Shown here one piece after another: positions 1 through 9,273 of a stretch of DNA of 40,302 nucleotides (position 1 is its first letter; the number at the start of each line of letters is the position of its first letter). Location: positions 1-40,302 of the forward strand of contig CADECW010000045.1 in NCBI GenBank assembly GCA_902825855.1, written 5' to 3'. Below the pieces are notes generated by a model. That model was not told where the DNA came from. It searched no databases and saw nothing but the letters and a program-made list of their open reading frames with translations. The position numbers and the translations under genes are program-made. This DNA comes from an uncultured Rhodospirillales bacterium (GTDB taxonomy: Bacteria > Pseudomonadota > Alphaproteobacteria > Reyranellales > Reyranellaceae).

Positions 1-29
1 TTCTTGTCGACGCATCAACAATACAGTTG

Positions 30-54
30 CTCCACTTCGCTTCGCTCCGGTCGC
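30..54. repeat. Partial copy of palindromic repeat arm
   Basis: The segment reads like the right arm of the long palindromic repeat found complete at 21159-21260; within the shared stretch from CTCCACT to CTCCGGTCG I see one difference. It lies just downstream of the glutamate dehydrogenase stop codon. No full left arm is visible in the few bases before it, so it is either a decayed copy or one cut by the window edge. Confidence 0.45.
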
Positions 55-129
55 GGTTGGTCGCGCAACATGTGGTGCTGCAGCGGAGCGAGATCCTTCT
101 TCCAGCCGGCGTCGCTCTTCTTGTTCTTC

Positions 130-3100
130 CTATACGAGCGTGCGCAGTTCGGCCGTGGCGACCGAGAGCATGGCGAGGTCGAGGGCGCCGGCCGCGGCCA
201 GGTCCTCCTTCATCAGCCGGTCGACGCGGTCGAGTGCCAGTCTACGAGGCTCGCTCCAGCGCGCGATGGCAACCTCGGCATCGCCTGCCGTCTCTCGGCC
301 GGCCGCGCCGAGCGCCGAGGCCAGAAGGTCGGCGTGGAGCGTGGTCAGCTCGTCCTGCACGGCGAGCGCGGCCTGCGCAGGCCACTGACCTTCGCGCGGC
401 AGCTTGTGCGCCGCGATCGCCAGCCGCGCCAGCGACAGGCGCTCGCCCAGCCGGAAGTAGAGCCGCGCCGCCGCCTCGATGCTGACGCCGTTGGCGCGCG
501 CTGCCAGCATGAGATCTCCCGCCGCCGCCAGAGTCTCGAGTGCGGCGGCGCGACGGGCAACTCCCGTCGGTGCGCCCATCGCCTCGAAGGCGGCTGCGCG
601 CTCGGCAAGCGCCGCGCTTTCAGCATCGCCGATCAGGTCGGCCGGAAGGTCACCCAGCGCCGCCACCGATGCCGCGAGCCCGGCGGTCGACGCCATCGCG
701 TCGATGGGCTGCGGCAGGCGGCGCAGCGCCCACTGCACGGTGCGTGTCAGGAAGCGCTGCGAGGCCACCAGCATTCGGATCTGCGCTTCGGCCTTCAGGG
801 CGGGATCGAGGGCCTCGATGTCGCCCCACAGATCGCGCAGCTTCCAGGCATCGCGCACGACGGCAAAGGCGCGGGCGATGGCGGCCGCCGGGGCGCCGGT
901 ACGGCCGGCCATGTTGCGCACGAAGGTCGGCCCGCAGCGGTTGACCAGCGAGTTCACGACCTGCAGCGCGGTGATCTCGCGGCGCAGCCGATGGGCGCGA
1001 ATCGACGGCTCGTGCTTCTCCTGCAGCGCCATCGGGAAGTAGCGCAAGAGTTCGCCCTCGAGCAGCGGGTCGTCGGGCAGGTCGGAGTCGAGGATCTCGT
1101 CGTTGAGGTCGATCTTGGCGTAGGACAGGAGCGTGCACAGCTCGGGACGCGTCAGGTACTGGCGGTTCTGGCCGCGCGTGCGCATGGCGACCGAATCGGG
1201 CAGGAACTCGACGGCCCGATCGAGGCGGCCGTTGCGCTCGAGTGCGCGCATCAGGCGTTCCAGCCGGTCATGCTCCTCGCCCGCCTGCTCCTCGGCGACG
1301 CTGATCGCCTGGCTCTGCTGGTAGTTATGGCGCAGCACCAGGCTCGCCACTTCGTCGGTCATCGAGAACAGAAGCGCATCGCGGTCCTCGCGCTTCAGCG
1401 CACCGCGCTGGATCGCCTCGCCGGTCACGATCTTGATGTTGACCTCGTGGTCGGACGTGTCGACGCCGGCCGAGTTGTCGAGTGCATCGGTGTTGATCTT
1501 GCGGCCGGCCCGCGCCGCTTCGACTCGGCCGCGCTGGGTGAAGCCGAGATTGGCGCCCTCGCCGACCACGCGGGCGCGCACCTGGTCGCCGTTGATGCGC
1601 AGCGGATCGCTCGCGCGGTCGCCGGCATCGGCGTGGCTCTCGCTCGATGCCTTCACATAGGTGCCGATGCCGCCGAAATAGAGCAGGTCGACCGGCGCCG
1701 TCAGGATCGCCCGCATCAGGTCGACCGGCGTCATGCTCGGCGCTTCTATGCCCAGCACCGCGCGCGCCTCGCCCGACAACGCGATCGACTTGGCGGCGCG
1801 GTCGTAGATGCCGCCGCCCGCCGACAGCAGCGACTTGTCGTAGTCGATCCACGAAGAGCGCGGCAGGTCGAACAGGCGCTTGCGTTCGTCCCAGCTGATC
1901 GCCGGATTGGGCGCCGGATCGATGAAGATGTGGCGATGGTCGAAGGCTGCGACCAGCTTGATGTGCTTGGACAGCAGCATGCCGTTGCCGAACACGTCGC
2001 CCGACATGTCGCCGACGCCGACCACGGTGAACGGCGTCGTCTGGATATCCTGCCCGAGCTCGCGGAAATGGCGCTTCACCGATTCCCAGGCACCGCGGGC
2101 GGTGATGCCCATCTTCTTGTGGTCGTAGCCGGCCGAACCGCCGGAGGCGAAGGCGTCGCCGAGCCAGAAGCCGTATTCCTGGGCGAGCGTATTGGCGATG
2201 TCCGAGAAAGTCGCCGTGCCCTTGTCGGCCGCGACGACGAGATAGGGATCGTCGGAATCGTGGCGCACCACGTCGGCCGGCGGCTCGATGCCCTGGGAGA
2301 CGTAGTTGTCGGTGAGGTCGAGCAGGCCACGGATCAGCGTCTGATAGCAGGCGATGCCCTCGGCCTGGACCTGCTCGCGCGTGCCGCCGAGGGGTGGCCG
2401 CTTGACGTAGAAGCCGCCCTTCGAGCCCACCGGCACGATCACGGCGTTCTTGACCATCTGGGTCTTCATCAGCCCGAGAATCTCGGTGCGGAAGTCCTCG
2501 CGCCGGTCGGACCAGCGGATGCCGCCGCGCGCCACGCGGCCGCCGCGCAGATGGATGCCCTCCATGCGCGGGCTGTAGACGAAGATTTCCACCAGCGGCC
2601 GCGGCGCCGGCAGCTCGTCGAGAGCACGGCTGTCGATCTTGATCGAAATCCAGTCCTTGCCGGCCTGCCAGTAGTTGGTGCGCAGGGTGCAGCGTACGGC
2701 GTTGAGGAAGCGTCGCAGGATGCGGTCCTCATCGAGGATCGAAACACCTTCCAGTGCGCCGGTGATGCCGGTTTCGAGCTGGTCGAGCTTCTGCTTGCGC
2801 GCGTCGGATGTCGCCTCGCCCAGCGCCGGATCGAAGCGCGCAAGGAACAGATCGATCACCAGCCGCGCGATCGCGGGATACGACGACAGCACGCGCTCCA
2901 TATAGTCCTGGCTGAAGGCGATGCCGGCCTGGCGCAGATACTTGGCATAAGTGCGCAGGATCGCGACCTCGCGCCAGGAGAGCCCTGCCCCCAGCACCAG
3001 CCGGTTCAGTCCGTCGCTTTCGAGCGCGCGCGCCCAGACCCGGTCGAGCGCCTCGGCGAAGCCCGGGCCCACCTGGGCGAGATCGACCGGCGATTTGTCG

Positions 3101-4932
3101 GCGGTCTCCACGCTCAGCACCTGCAGCGCCACTCCCTCGTCGCCTGACGTCAGCAGGAACGGCGCTTCGCTCAGCACGCGCAGGCCGAGATTCTCCGCCA
3201 GCGGCAGGATGTCGGATAGCGCCAGGGGTGCCTTGGGATGGAACAGCCTGAGCGTGAAGCGATGCGCCGGCAGGCCCGGCGGACGGTCGAGCCGTACGCC
3301 GAACGGCTGGCCGGCAAGCGTGGCGTTGACGAGGTCGAGGTCGGCCGCGGCCTCGCTTGCATCGAAGCTGTCGCGATAGACCGCAGGGAACCAGTCGCGC
3401 CAGCGGCGGGCGGCGGCGCGGCCGTCGACTTCGCCGAGCTTGTCCTGCAGTGCGGTGCCGAAGCGGTCGTTCCACGAGGTCGCGGCGTCGGCCAGTGCGC
3501 GCTCGAGCTCGGCGAGGTCGGGCGTCGGCGTGTCGTTGGAAGCGAGCTTGAGCGTATAGAGCACCTGGGCCAGCGCCGAATCGCTGCTGACCGAGACGTC
3601 GGCCGATTGCACCTTGCCGTGCCAGGCCTGCTCGAGCAGGGTGGCAAACTTGCTGCTGAGCGTCGCATCGAAGCGCTCGCGCGGTGCGAACACCAGGCAG
3701 GTGGCGAAGCGGCCGACCGCGTCGCGACGGGCGAACAGCGCCACGCGCCGCCGCTCCTGCAATTGCAGGATGCCGAGCACGTGATCGTAGAGCGTGTCCT
3801 CGTCGATCTGGAACAGCTCGTCGCGTGGATAGGCTTCGAGGATGGCGGTCAGCGCCTTGCCGTCGTGGCTGTGGATGTCGAGGCCGGAGCGCCGCAGGAT
3901 TGTGTCGACGCGGCCGCGCAGCAGCGGCACCTCGTGCACCATGGTGTGGTAGGCGGCCGAGGTGAACAGCCCGACCAGTCGGCGCTCGCCGGTGACGCGG
4001 CCGTCGGCGTCGTAGGTCTTCACGATCACGCAATCCATCGGCCCGCTGCGATGGACCAGCGATTGGCGGTCGGTCTTGACGATCAGGATGTTGTTCGTGC
4101 CGCGGGCGAAGCGCGACATCGCTTCGCCGCCGCCCAGACCCGCCTCGAACAGTCGTATCTCGTCGCGGCGCAGGATGCCGAGCGGCGAGCCCGGCACGAT
4201 GTCGTAGCGCAGGCCGCCGGGCTGCGTCGCGTCCTCGACGTAGCGATAGCGGCGATGGCCGAGGAAGGTGAAGTGGTTGGCCTCGAGCCAGCGCAGGAAC
4301 TCGTCGTACTCGGCGAGGTTGGGCGAGCGGCTCGCGCCGAGATCGGCGATGGCATCGAGGCAGGCGCGGCGCATCGCCCGCCAGTCCTCGACCGCCAGCC
4401 GCACTTCGGCCAGCACGCGGGTGAGGGCGGCGGCGAGCTCGTCGAGCAGGGCGGGATCGGCCTGGCGGTCGATCTCGATGTGCATCATCGATTCGGGCCG
4501 CGCCCGGTCGCCAGCTTCGACGGCGAAGCCTTGAAGATCGCCGTCGAGGTCGCGCCGTACCGCGAGCACGGGATGTGCCAGCAGATGGGCGTTTATTTCG
4601 CGGCGATTGAATTCGCTGGTGATCGAATCGACCAGGAACGGCATGTCGTCGTTGACGATCTGCACGATGGTGTGGCGGCTCTCGAAGCCTTGGTCGCTCG
4701 TGGTGTTGAATACCCGCACCTTGGCCACCCCCGGTAACCGGCGGCGGGCGAAGGCGAGCAGGGAGAGCGCGGCGCCGGCGCGCTGATCGGCCGATGCACC
4801 GGCGAGGTCCTTGTCGGCGACGCGGGCGTACAGGCGGCGGGCGAAATGGGCCGGCTCCTCGCCGCCATTCGCCAAGGCGGCAGCGCAGATGGCATCGAGG
4901 CCGTAAACACGCGGGGCCAGTACGGTGGCCAT
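130..4932 (-). CDS. gdhB: NAD-specific glutamate dehydrogenase (large GDH180 type)
   Basis: Cytosolic enzyme that oxidatively deaminates L-glutamate to 2-oxoglutarate and ammonia with NAD+, feeding amino-acid carbon into the TCA cycle. The product is 1600 residues, the usual size of the bacterial 180-kDa class and far longer than the roughly 450-residue hexameric enzymes. The long N-terminal half is the regulatory region. The catalytic part begins past residue 750 and shows GSKGGFYVKRP near residue 835, GVGDMSGDVFGNGM near 975 and EGANLGFTQ followed by DNSAGVDTSDHEVNIK near 1150. I chose the ATG at 4932 because GGGAGG precedes it at good spacing and the family-like sequence MATVLAPRVYG begins there; the frame is open upstream to 5031. 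It is divergent from nrdA across a 455-base gap and is probably monocistronic. The symbol gdhB is one of several in use for this class. Confidence 0.95.
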   Translation of the reverse strand: MATVLAPRVYGLDAICAAALANGGEEPAHFARRLYARVADKDLAGASADQRAGAALSLLAFARRRLPGVAKVRVFNTTSDQGFESRHTIVQIVNDDMPFLVDSITSEFNRREINAHLLAHPVLAVRRDLDGDLQGFAVEAGDRARPESMMHIEIDRQADPALLDELAAALTRVLAEVRLAVEDWRAMRRACLDAIADLGASRSPNLAEYDEFLRWLEANHFTFLGHRRYRYVEDATQPGGLRYDIVPGSPLGILRRDEIRLFEAGLGGGEAMSRFARGTNNILIVKTDRQSLVHRSGPMDCVIVKTYDADGRVTGERRLVGLFTSAAYHTMVHEVPLLRGRVDTILRRSGLDIHSHDGKALTAILEAYPRDELFQIDEDTLYDHVLGILQLQERRRVALFARRDAVGRFATCLVFAPRERFDATLSSKFATLLEQAWHGKVQSADVSVSSDSALAQVLYTLKLASNDTPTPDLAELERALADAATSWNDRFGTALQDKLGEVDGRAAARRWRDWFPAVYRDSFDASEAAADLDLVNATLAGQPFGVRLDRPPGLPAHRFTLRLFHPKAPLALSDILPLAENLGLRVLSEAPFLLTSGDEGVALQVLSVETADKSPVDLAQVGPGFAEALDRVWARALESDGLNRLVLGAGLSWREVAILRTYAKYLRQAGIAFSQDYMERVLSSYPAIARLVIDLFLARFDPALGEATSDARKQKLDQLETGITGALEGVSILDEDRILRRFLNAVRCTLRTNYWQAGKDWISIKIDSRALDELPAPRPLVEIFVYSPRMEGIHLRGGRVARGGIRWSDRREDFRTEILGLMKTQMVKNAVIVPVGSKGGFYVKRPPLGGTREQVQAEGIACYQTLIRGLLDLTDNYVSQGIEPPADVVRHDSDDPYLVVAADKGTATFSDIANTLAQEYGFWLGDAFASGGSAGYDHKKMGITARGAWESVKRHFRELGQDIQTTPFTVVGVGDMSGDVFGNGMLLSKHIKLVAAFDHRHIFIDPAPNPAISWDERKRLFDLPRSSWIDYDKSLLSAGGGIYDRAAKSIALSGEARAVLGIEAPSMTPVDLMRAILTAPVDLLYFGGIGTYVKASSESHADAGDRASDPLRINGDQVRARVVGEGANLGFTQRGRVEAARAGRKINTDALDNSAGVDTSDHEVNIKIVTGEAIQRGALKREDRDALLFSMTDEVASLVLRHNYQQSQAISVAEEQAGEEHDRLERLMRALERNGRLDRAVEFLPDSVAMRTRGQNRQYLTRPELCTLLSYAKIDLNDEILDSDLPDDPLLEGELLRYFPMALQEKHEPSIRAHRLRREITALQVVNSLVNRCGPTFVRNMAGRTGAPAAAIARAFAVVRDAWKLRDLWGDIEALDPALKAEAQIRMLVASQRFLTRTVQWALRRLPQPIDAMASTAGLAASVAALGDLPADLIGDAESAALAERAAAFEAMGAPTGVARRAAALETLAAAGDLMLAARANGVSIEAAARLYFRLGERLSLARLAIAAHKLPREGQWPAQAALAVQDELTTLHADLLASALGAAGRETAGDAEVAIARWSEPRRLALDRVDRLMKEDLAAAGALDLAMLSVATAELRTLV

Positions 4933-5314
4933 TTTTGAGCGCCCTCCCGGTCGGCGTTTTGCGGAGAGGATGTTACGTCCGACCATGACAATCTGACGAC
5001 GGAGATCGGCGTGGTCGAAAGTGCCCACCACATCTTGTGTTTCGAGGGGTGCCTCGACGCAGCATAGCCGATTCGCTGCTGTTTCTGTTCTCCGCCCTAG
5101 GAATCCGCGGGAAAGCGCGTTTTGTTCTCACTGATTGCTGCGCGCGCGAAGGTGCGCAGACGGTCGCGACCTCAGTTTCTGTAAGGCCATTTTTTGATTA
5201 AATTTCAGTGACTTAAGTGCACATTCTTCAGATTCACAGGCGGGGTAAAAATTTGGCAATGACACGGCTTTTGCAGGGCGTATCATCAAGGAATAGGGGC
5301 TCGGTTCGTAGTCC

Positions 5315-5330
5315 TCCCAATATCTAGGTG
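5315..5330 (+). promoter_or_regulatory. Candidate NrdR box upstream of nrdA
   Basis: The core CAATATCTAG at 5318-5327 matches the CWATATATWG core of the known NrdR repressor box at nine of ten positions; the outer three bases on each side match poorly. NrdR is the zinc-finger/ATP-cone repressor of ribonucleotide reductase genes and usually binds two boxes about three helical turns apart. I did not find a convincing second box. Its position argues that transcription starts downstream and that the GTG at 5328 is not the start codon. Confidence 0.45.
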
Positions 5331-5349
5331 TCTTCCACAGAGTGTTCCA

Positions 5350-5366
5350 TCCACAACTGTGGACAA
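5350..5366. promoter_or_regulatory. CCACA/TGTGG dyad in nrdA leader
   Basis: A 14-base inverted repeat TCCACAACTGTGGA (5350-5363) has perfect 6-base arms around a 2-base centre. Extended to 5366 its minus-strand right half reads TTGTCCACA, one base from the DnaA box consensus TTATNCACA. Control of nrdAB by DnaA is known in Escherichia coli; its use here is inference from one weak site. Confidence 0.3.
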
Positions 5367-5387
5367 AAGCAAGAATGGGGGCCGCAA

Positions 5388-7274
5388 GTGTTTGATGTCG
5401 TTCAAGTTCGCAGCGGTGCGCGGGTTGTTACCGATCCCTCCCGGGACGCCCGGCTCACGGCCTTCGGCAAAGCCACCCTCTCCGACCGTTACCTGATGCC
5501 CAATGAGACCTATCAGGAGATGTTCGCGCGCGTTGCCTCGGCCTATGCCGACGACGACGGCCATGCCCAGCGGCTGTACGATTACATCAGCAATCTGTGG
5601 TTCATGCCGGCGACGCCGGTGTTGAGCAACGGCGGCACCAGCCGCGGCCTGCCGATCTCGTGCTTCCTGAACGAGGCCAACGATTCGCTCGAGGGCATCG
5701 TCGGCCTGTGGAACGAGAACGTGTGGCTGGCAGCGCGCGGCGGCGGCATCGGCTCGTACTGGGGCAACCTGCGTTCGATCGGCGAGAAGGTCGGCATGAA
5801 CGGCAAGACGTCCGGCGTCGTGCCCTTCATCCGCGTCATGGATTCGCTGACGCTGGCGATCAGCCAGGGTTCGCTGCGTCGCGGCTCGGCGGCGGTCTAT
5901 CTGCCGGTGAACCATCCCGAGATCGAGGAGTTCATCGAGATCCGCCGTCCCACCGGCGGTGATCCCAATCGCAAGGCGCTCAACCTGCATCACGGGCTGC
6001 TGATCTCCGACGCCTTCATGCGCGCCGTCGAGAACGACGAGGAATGGGCCCTGGTCAGCCCCAAGGACGGCGCCGTCCAGCGCAAGGTCTCGGCGCGTCA
6101 TCTCTGGATCCGCATCCTGACGGCGCGCATCGAGACCGGCGAGCCGTACCTGGTGTTCGTCGATCACGTGAACAATGCGCGCCCCGAGCATCACAAGTTG
6201 GCTGGCCTCGAGGTCAAGACTTCGAACCTATGCAGCGAGATCACGCTGCCGACCGGCGTCGACCATCACGGCAAGCAGCGCACCGCCGTGTGCTGCCTGT
6301 CCTCGCTGAACCTCGAGACCTATCTCGAGTGGCACGAGCACCCGACCTTCATCGAGGACGTGATGCGATTCCTCGATAACGTGCTGCAGGGTTTCATCGA
6401 CAATGCCGGCTCCGACTTCGCCCGCGCGACCTACGCCGCCATGCGCGAGCGGTCGGTCGGTCTCGGCGTCATGGGCTTCCACTCGTTCCTGCAGGCCAAC
6501 AACATCCCGCTCGAATCGGTGATGGCCAAGGTGTGGAACAAGAAGATGTTCAAGCACATCCGCGGCCACAGCGACGAGGCGTCGAAGTCGCTCGCCAAGG
6601 AGCGCGGCGCCTGCCCGGATGCCGCCGACTTCGGCGTCGAGGAGCGCTTCTCCAACAAGCTCGCGATCGCGCCCACCGCCTCGATCTCGATCATCTGCGG
6701 CGGCGCCTCGCCCGGCATCGAGCCGTCGGCCGCCAACGTCTACAATCACAAGACCCTGTCGGGCTCGTTCGTGGTGCGCAACCCGTACCTCGAGAAGATG
6801 CTCGAGCAGAAGGGCAGGAACGACGACGACACCTGGACCTCGATCACCGTCAGCCAGGGCTCGGTGCAGCATCTCGACTGCCTCGACGACCATGAGAAGG
6901 CGGTGTTCAAGACGGCGTTCGAGATCGATCAGCGCTGGCTGGTCGAGCACGGTGCCGACCGGGCGCCGTTCATCTGCCAGAGCCAGTCGCTCAACCTCTT
7001 CCTGCCGGCCGACGTGCACAAGCGTGACCTGCACCAGATCCACATGATGGCCTGGAAGCGCGGCGTTAAGAGTCTCTACTACTGCCGCTCGCTTTCCATC
7101 CAGCGTGCCGAGACGGTAGCGGGCGACGCCGTCGCCCTTTCGCTCGGCGACCAAGCTCTTTCAACACCCCGAATTAATGGAAGCCTGATCGACGCTCCCT
7201 CCACGGTGCCGACCGGTATGCCGGCGGCACCGCAACAAACGACCGACTACGAAGAGTGTCTTAGCTGTCAGTAA
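5388..7274 (+). CDS. nrdA: Ribonucleoside-diphosphate reductase, alpha subunit (class I, no ATP cone)
   Basis: Catalytic subunit that reduces ribonucleoside diphosphates to deoxyribonucleotides, working with the radical-bearing beta subunit encoded next. Counting from the GTG at 5388 (628 residues), the redox cysteine lies in LPISCFL (C92), SNLCSEI holds the Asn/Cys/Glu active-site trio (N280, C282, E284), AVCCLSSLNL (C302/C303) supplies the partner cysteine, SLYYCRS gives the radical-transfer tyrosine pair Y564/Y565, and the C-terminus CLSCQ carries the reducible pair C624/C627. The N-terminal ATP-cone domain of E. coli NrdA (761 residues) is missing. I prefer GTG 5388, which has GGGGG six bases upstream, over the in-frame GTG 5328, which overlaps the candidate NrdR box. 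nrdB follows after 85 bases, probably in the same transcript. Confidence 0.93.
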   Translation: MFDVVQVRSGARVVTDPSRDARLTAFGKATLSDRYLMPNETYQEMFARVASAYADDDGHAQRLYDYISNLWFMPATPVLSNGGTSRGLPISCFLNEANDSLEGIVGLWNENVWLAARGGGIGSYWGNLRSIGEKVGMNGKTSGVVPFIRVMDSLTLAISQGSLRRGSAAVYLPVNHPEIEEFIEIRRPTGGDPNRKALNLHHGLLISDAFMRAVENDEEWALVSPKDGAVQRKVSARHLWIRILTARIETGEPYLVFVDHVNNARPEHHKLAGLEVKTSNLCSEITLPTGVDHHGKQRTAVCCLSSLNLETYLEWHEHPTFIEDVMRFLDNVLQGFIDNAGSDFARATYAAMRERSVGLGVMGFHSFLQANNIPLESVMAKVWNKKMFKHIRGHSDEASKSLAKERGACPDAADFGVEERFSNKLAIAPTASISIICGGASPGIEPSAANVYNHKTLSGSFVVRNPYLEKMLEQKGRNDDDTWTSITVSQGSVQHLDCLDDHEKAVFKTAFEIDQRWLVEHGADRAPFICQSQSLNLFLPADVHKRDLHQIHMMAWKRGVKSLYYCRSLSIQRAETVAGDAVALSLGDQALSTPRINGSLIDAPSTVPTGMPAAPQQTTDYEECLSCQ

Positions 7275-7359
7275 TCGCAGCCGTCCTCGAAGCGCCGTGG
7301 GTCCAAACCGCGGCGCAACGGGTCCCTTTCGTCCAATTCATATTTGAACGCGGGTTGCC

Positions 7360-8322
7360 ATGTCCCTGCTCGACGCCAAGCCGATCTACAAGCCGTTCTC
7401 CTATCCCTGGGCCTACGAGGCTTGGCTGACGCAGCAGCGCATCCACTGGCTACCCGAGGAAGTGCCGCTGGCCGACGACGTCAAGGACTGGCGCAACAAG
7501 CTCACCGACGCCGAGCGGCATCTGCTGACGCAGATCTTCCGTTTCTTCACCCAGGCCGATGTCGAGGTGAACAACTGCTACATGCGGCACTACAGCCGCG
7601 TCTTCAAACCGACCGAAGTGCAGATGATGCTGGCCGCCTTTTCCGCCATGGAGACGGTGCATGTCGCGGCCTACAGCCATCTGCTCGACACGATCGGCAT
7701 GCCCGAGACCGAGTACTCGGCCTTCCTCCACGTCAAGGAGATGAAGGACAAGTACGACTACATGCAGGGCTTCAACGTCGAATCGAAGGCAGAGATCGCC
7801 AAGACGCTGGCGGTGTTCGGCGCCTTCACCGAGGGCCTGCAGCTCTTCGCCTCGTTCGCCATGCTGATGAACTTCCCGCGTTTCAACAAGATGAAGGGGA
7901 TGGGCCAGATCGTCTCGTGGTCGGTGCGCGACGAGACCCTGCACTGCAACTCGATCATCCGCCTGTTCCGCACCTTCGTTCAGGAGAACCCGGAGATCTG
8001 GACCGAGCCGCTGCGGCGCGAGATCTACGTCGCCTGCTCGACCATCGTCGACCATGAGGACGCTTTCATCGATCTCGCTTTCGAACTGGGCGGCATCGAA
8101 GGCATGACCGCCGTCGATGTGAAGCGCTACATCCGCTTCATCGCCGACCGCCGTCTCACCCAGATCGGCCTGCAGCCGATCTACCGCAGCGATGCCAAGA
8201 ACCCGCTGCCGTGGATGGACCAGATGCTCAACGCCATCGAGCACACCAACTTCTTCGAGAACCGCGCGACCGAGTATTCCAAGGCGTCGACGCGCGGAAC
8301 ATGGGAAGAGGCGTTCGGCTGA
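7360..8322 (+). CDS. nrdB: Ribonucleoside-diphosphate reductase, beta subunit (class I)
   Basis: Small subunit (320 residues) that holds the diiron-tyrosyl radical cofactor and passes the radical to NrdA. Residues match the diiron ligand set: D67, E98, H101 (ETVH), E158 (EGL), E192 and H195 (RDETLH). Y105, four residues after H101, is at the place of the radical tyrosine, which favours subclass Ia-type chemistry over tyrosine-less variants. There is no N-terminal ATP cone, so neither subunit of this enzyme shows the usual overall-activity domain. It lies 85 bases after nrdA on the same strand and is convergent with the PfkB kinase 35 bases downstream. Confidence 0.94.
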   Translation: MSLLDAKPIYKPFSYPWAYEAWLTQQRIHWLPEEVPLADDVKDWRNKLTDAERHLLTQIFRFFTQADVEVNNCYMRHYSRVFKPTEVQMMLAAFSAMETVHVAAYSHLLDTIGMPETEYSAFLHVKEMKDKYDYMQGFNVESKAEIAKTLAVFGAFTEGLQLFASFAMLMNFPRFNKMKGMGQIVSWSVRDETLHCNSIIRLFRTFVQENPEIWTEPLRREIYVACSTIVDHEDAFIDLAFELGGIEGMTAVDVKRYIRFIADRRLTQIGLQPIYRSDAKNPLPWMDQMLNAIEHTNFFENRATEYSKASTRGTWEEAFG

Positions 8323-8357
8323 GCTGGTTCCAGGACCTGGCGTTGGTCGAGATGTGA

Positions 8358-9227
8358 TCAGGCGGCGAGAATGGCCTGCAACTCCTCGTCCGACGGCAGC
8401 GCTTCGAAAGCGCCGGGCCGCGTCGCGGTGAGGGCGGCCGCTTTCTGAGCGGCGTCAATGGCCGCGTCCATGGACAGGCCTTGCACGAAAGCCGCGGCGA
8501 CGACGCCGCAGAAGGCATCGCCGCAGCCGGTGCTGTCGATCGCTTTCACCGTTTGGGCCGGAAAGGAACGCCGGCGTCCGCCCTCGATCAGCACGCACCC
8601 CTCGGCGCCGAGGGTGACGATGGCGGCTTTGGCGTCGTGGATCGCACCACCGAGCTGCTCGGCTTCGACCCGGTTGGCGATGACGAGGCTGCTGCGGCTG
8701 ATCAGCTTCTCGGCGCCGGGCCAGAACGGGGCGGGGTTGAAGATCGAGGTCGCGCCCTGCCGCCGAGAGATATCGAGGATATAGGTGGTCGTCTTGAGAG
8801 GCAGGTTACCCTGCAGCAGCACCACGTCATGCGAGAGCAGGTTGCGCAGCGCGCGCTTGACGTGAACTGGCTTCAGCGCCAGCGAGCAGGCGCTGGTGCT
8901 GACGATGCTGTTCTCGCCGTTAGGCAGGACCATCAGCAGCGAGAAGTCGGTGGCGTGCGGCAGCCGCGGCAGGATCAGCTCGCCGATGCCCGCCGCTTTC
9001 AGCCGCCGTTCGATGTCATCGGCCTGGCCCTCGTCATGGCCCAATGGAGCGCAGAAACATACCGGCACGCCGCAGCGCGCCGCCACGACGGCCTGGTTCA
9101 GGCCCTTGCCGCCCGGCGCCCACGCGCTGTCGCTGCCGATCAAGGTTTCGCCCGGAAACGGCAGGCGCGGCACGGTGAGCCGCAAGTCCAATCCTGCATT
9201 TCCAATGACAACGACTCGTCCCGGCAT
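8358..9227 (-). CDS. PfkB-family carbohydrate kinase (ribokinase-like)
   Basis: Probable ATP-dependent kinase of a sugar or nucleoside, 289 residues, in the ribokinase/PfkB fold. The N-terminal family signature appears as GGKGLNQA at residues 39-46, NPAP at 164-167, an NxxE-type motif (NRVEAE) at 185-190, and the C-terminal signature DSTGCGDAF at 231-239 with the catalytic aspartate D237. The usual DTTGAGD reads DSTGCGD; the anion-hole glycines remain. GGKG(x)NQA favours ribokinase over fructokinase, but the substrate cannot be fixed, and no transporter or ribose gene lies beside it. The start ATG has GGGGAG close upstream. It is divergent from the Gfa-family gene with 46 bases between starts. 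Confidence 0.85.
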   Translation of the reverse strand: MPGRVVVIGNAGLDLRLTVPRLPFPGETLIGSDSAWAPGGKGLNQAVVAARCGVPVCFCAPLGHDEGQADDIERRLKAAGIGELILPRLPHATDFSLLMVLPNGENSIVSTSACSLALKPVHVKRALRNLLSHDVVLLQGNLPLKTTTYILDISRRQGATSIFNPAPFWPGAEKLISRSSLVIANRVEAEQLGGAIHDAKAAIVTLGAEGCVLIEGGRRRSFPAQTVKAIDSTGCGDAFCGVVAAAFVQGLSMDAAIDAAQKAAALTATRPGAFEALPSDEELQAILAA

Positions 9228-9273
9228 CTTCTCCCCTGGCTGGTAGTTTCTCTTGATCAGAGGAGGACCAGCG

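Larger units (their letters stand above)
5032..5387. promoter_or_regulatory. Divergent regulatory region between gdhB and nrdA
   Basis: This gap must carry the promoters of both divergent genes. Its middle (about 5185-5235) is clearly richer in A and T than the surroundings. Towards nrdA it holds a candidate NrdR box and a CCACA-type dyad, annotated separately. I could not pick a -35/-10 pair with good spacing. No open reading frame of convincing character lies in it apart from the in-frame upstream extension of nrdA from 5328. Confidence 0.5.

Noticed and set aside
4..3147. A 1047-codon open frame on the + strand opposite the glutamate dehydrogenase gene
   Set aside because: Its translation is an Arg/Ala/Gly-rich, low-complexity product with no domain. 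Long antisense frames are common in high-GC coding DNA, and the - strand gene is unmistakable.
5328..5387. The extra N-terminal 20 codons of nrdA from GTG 5328 as coding
   Set aside because: There is no ribosome site, the start abuts a candidate NrdR operator, and the residues do not resemble RNR N-termini. It is kept as an alternative only.
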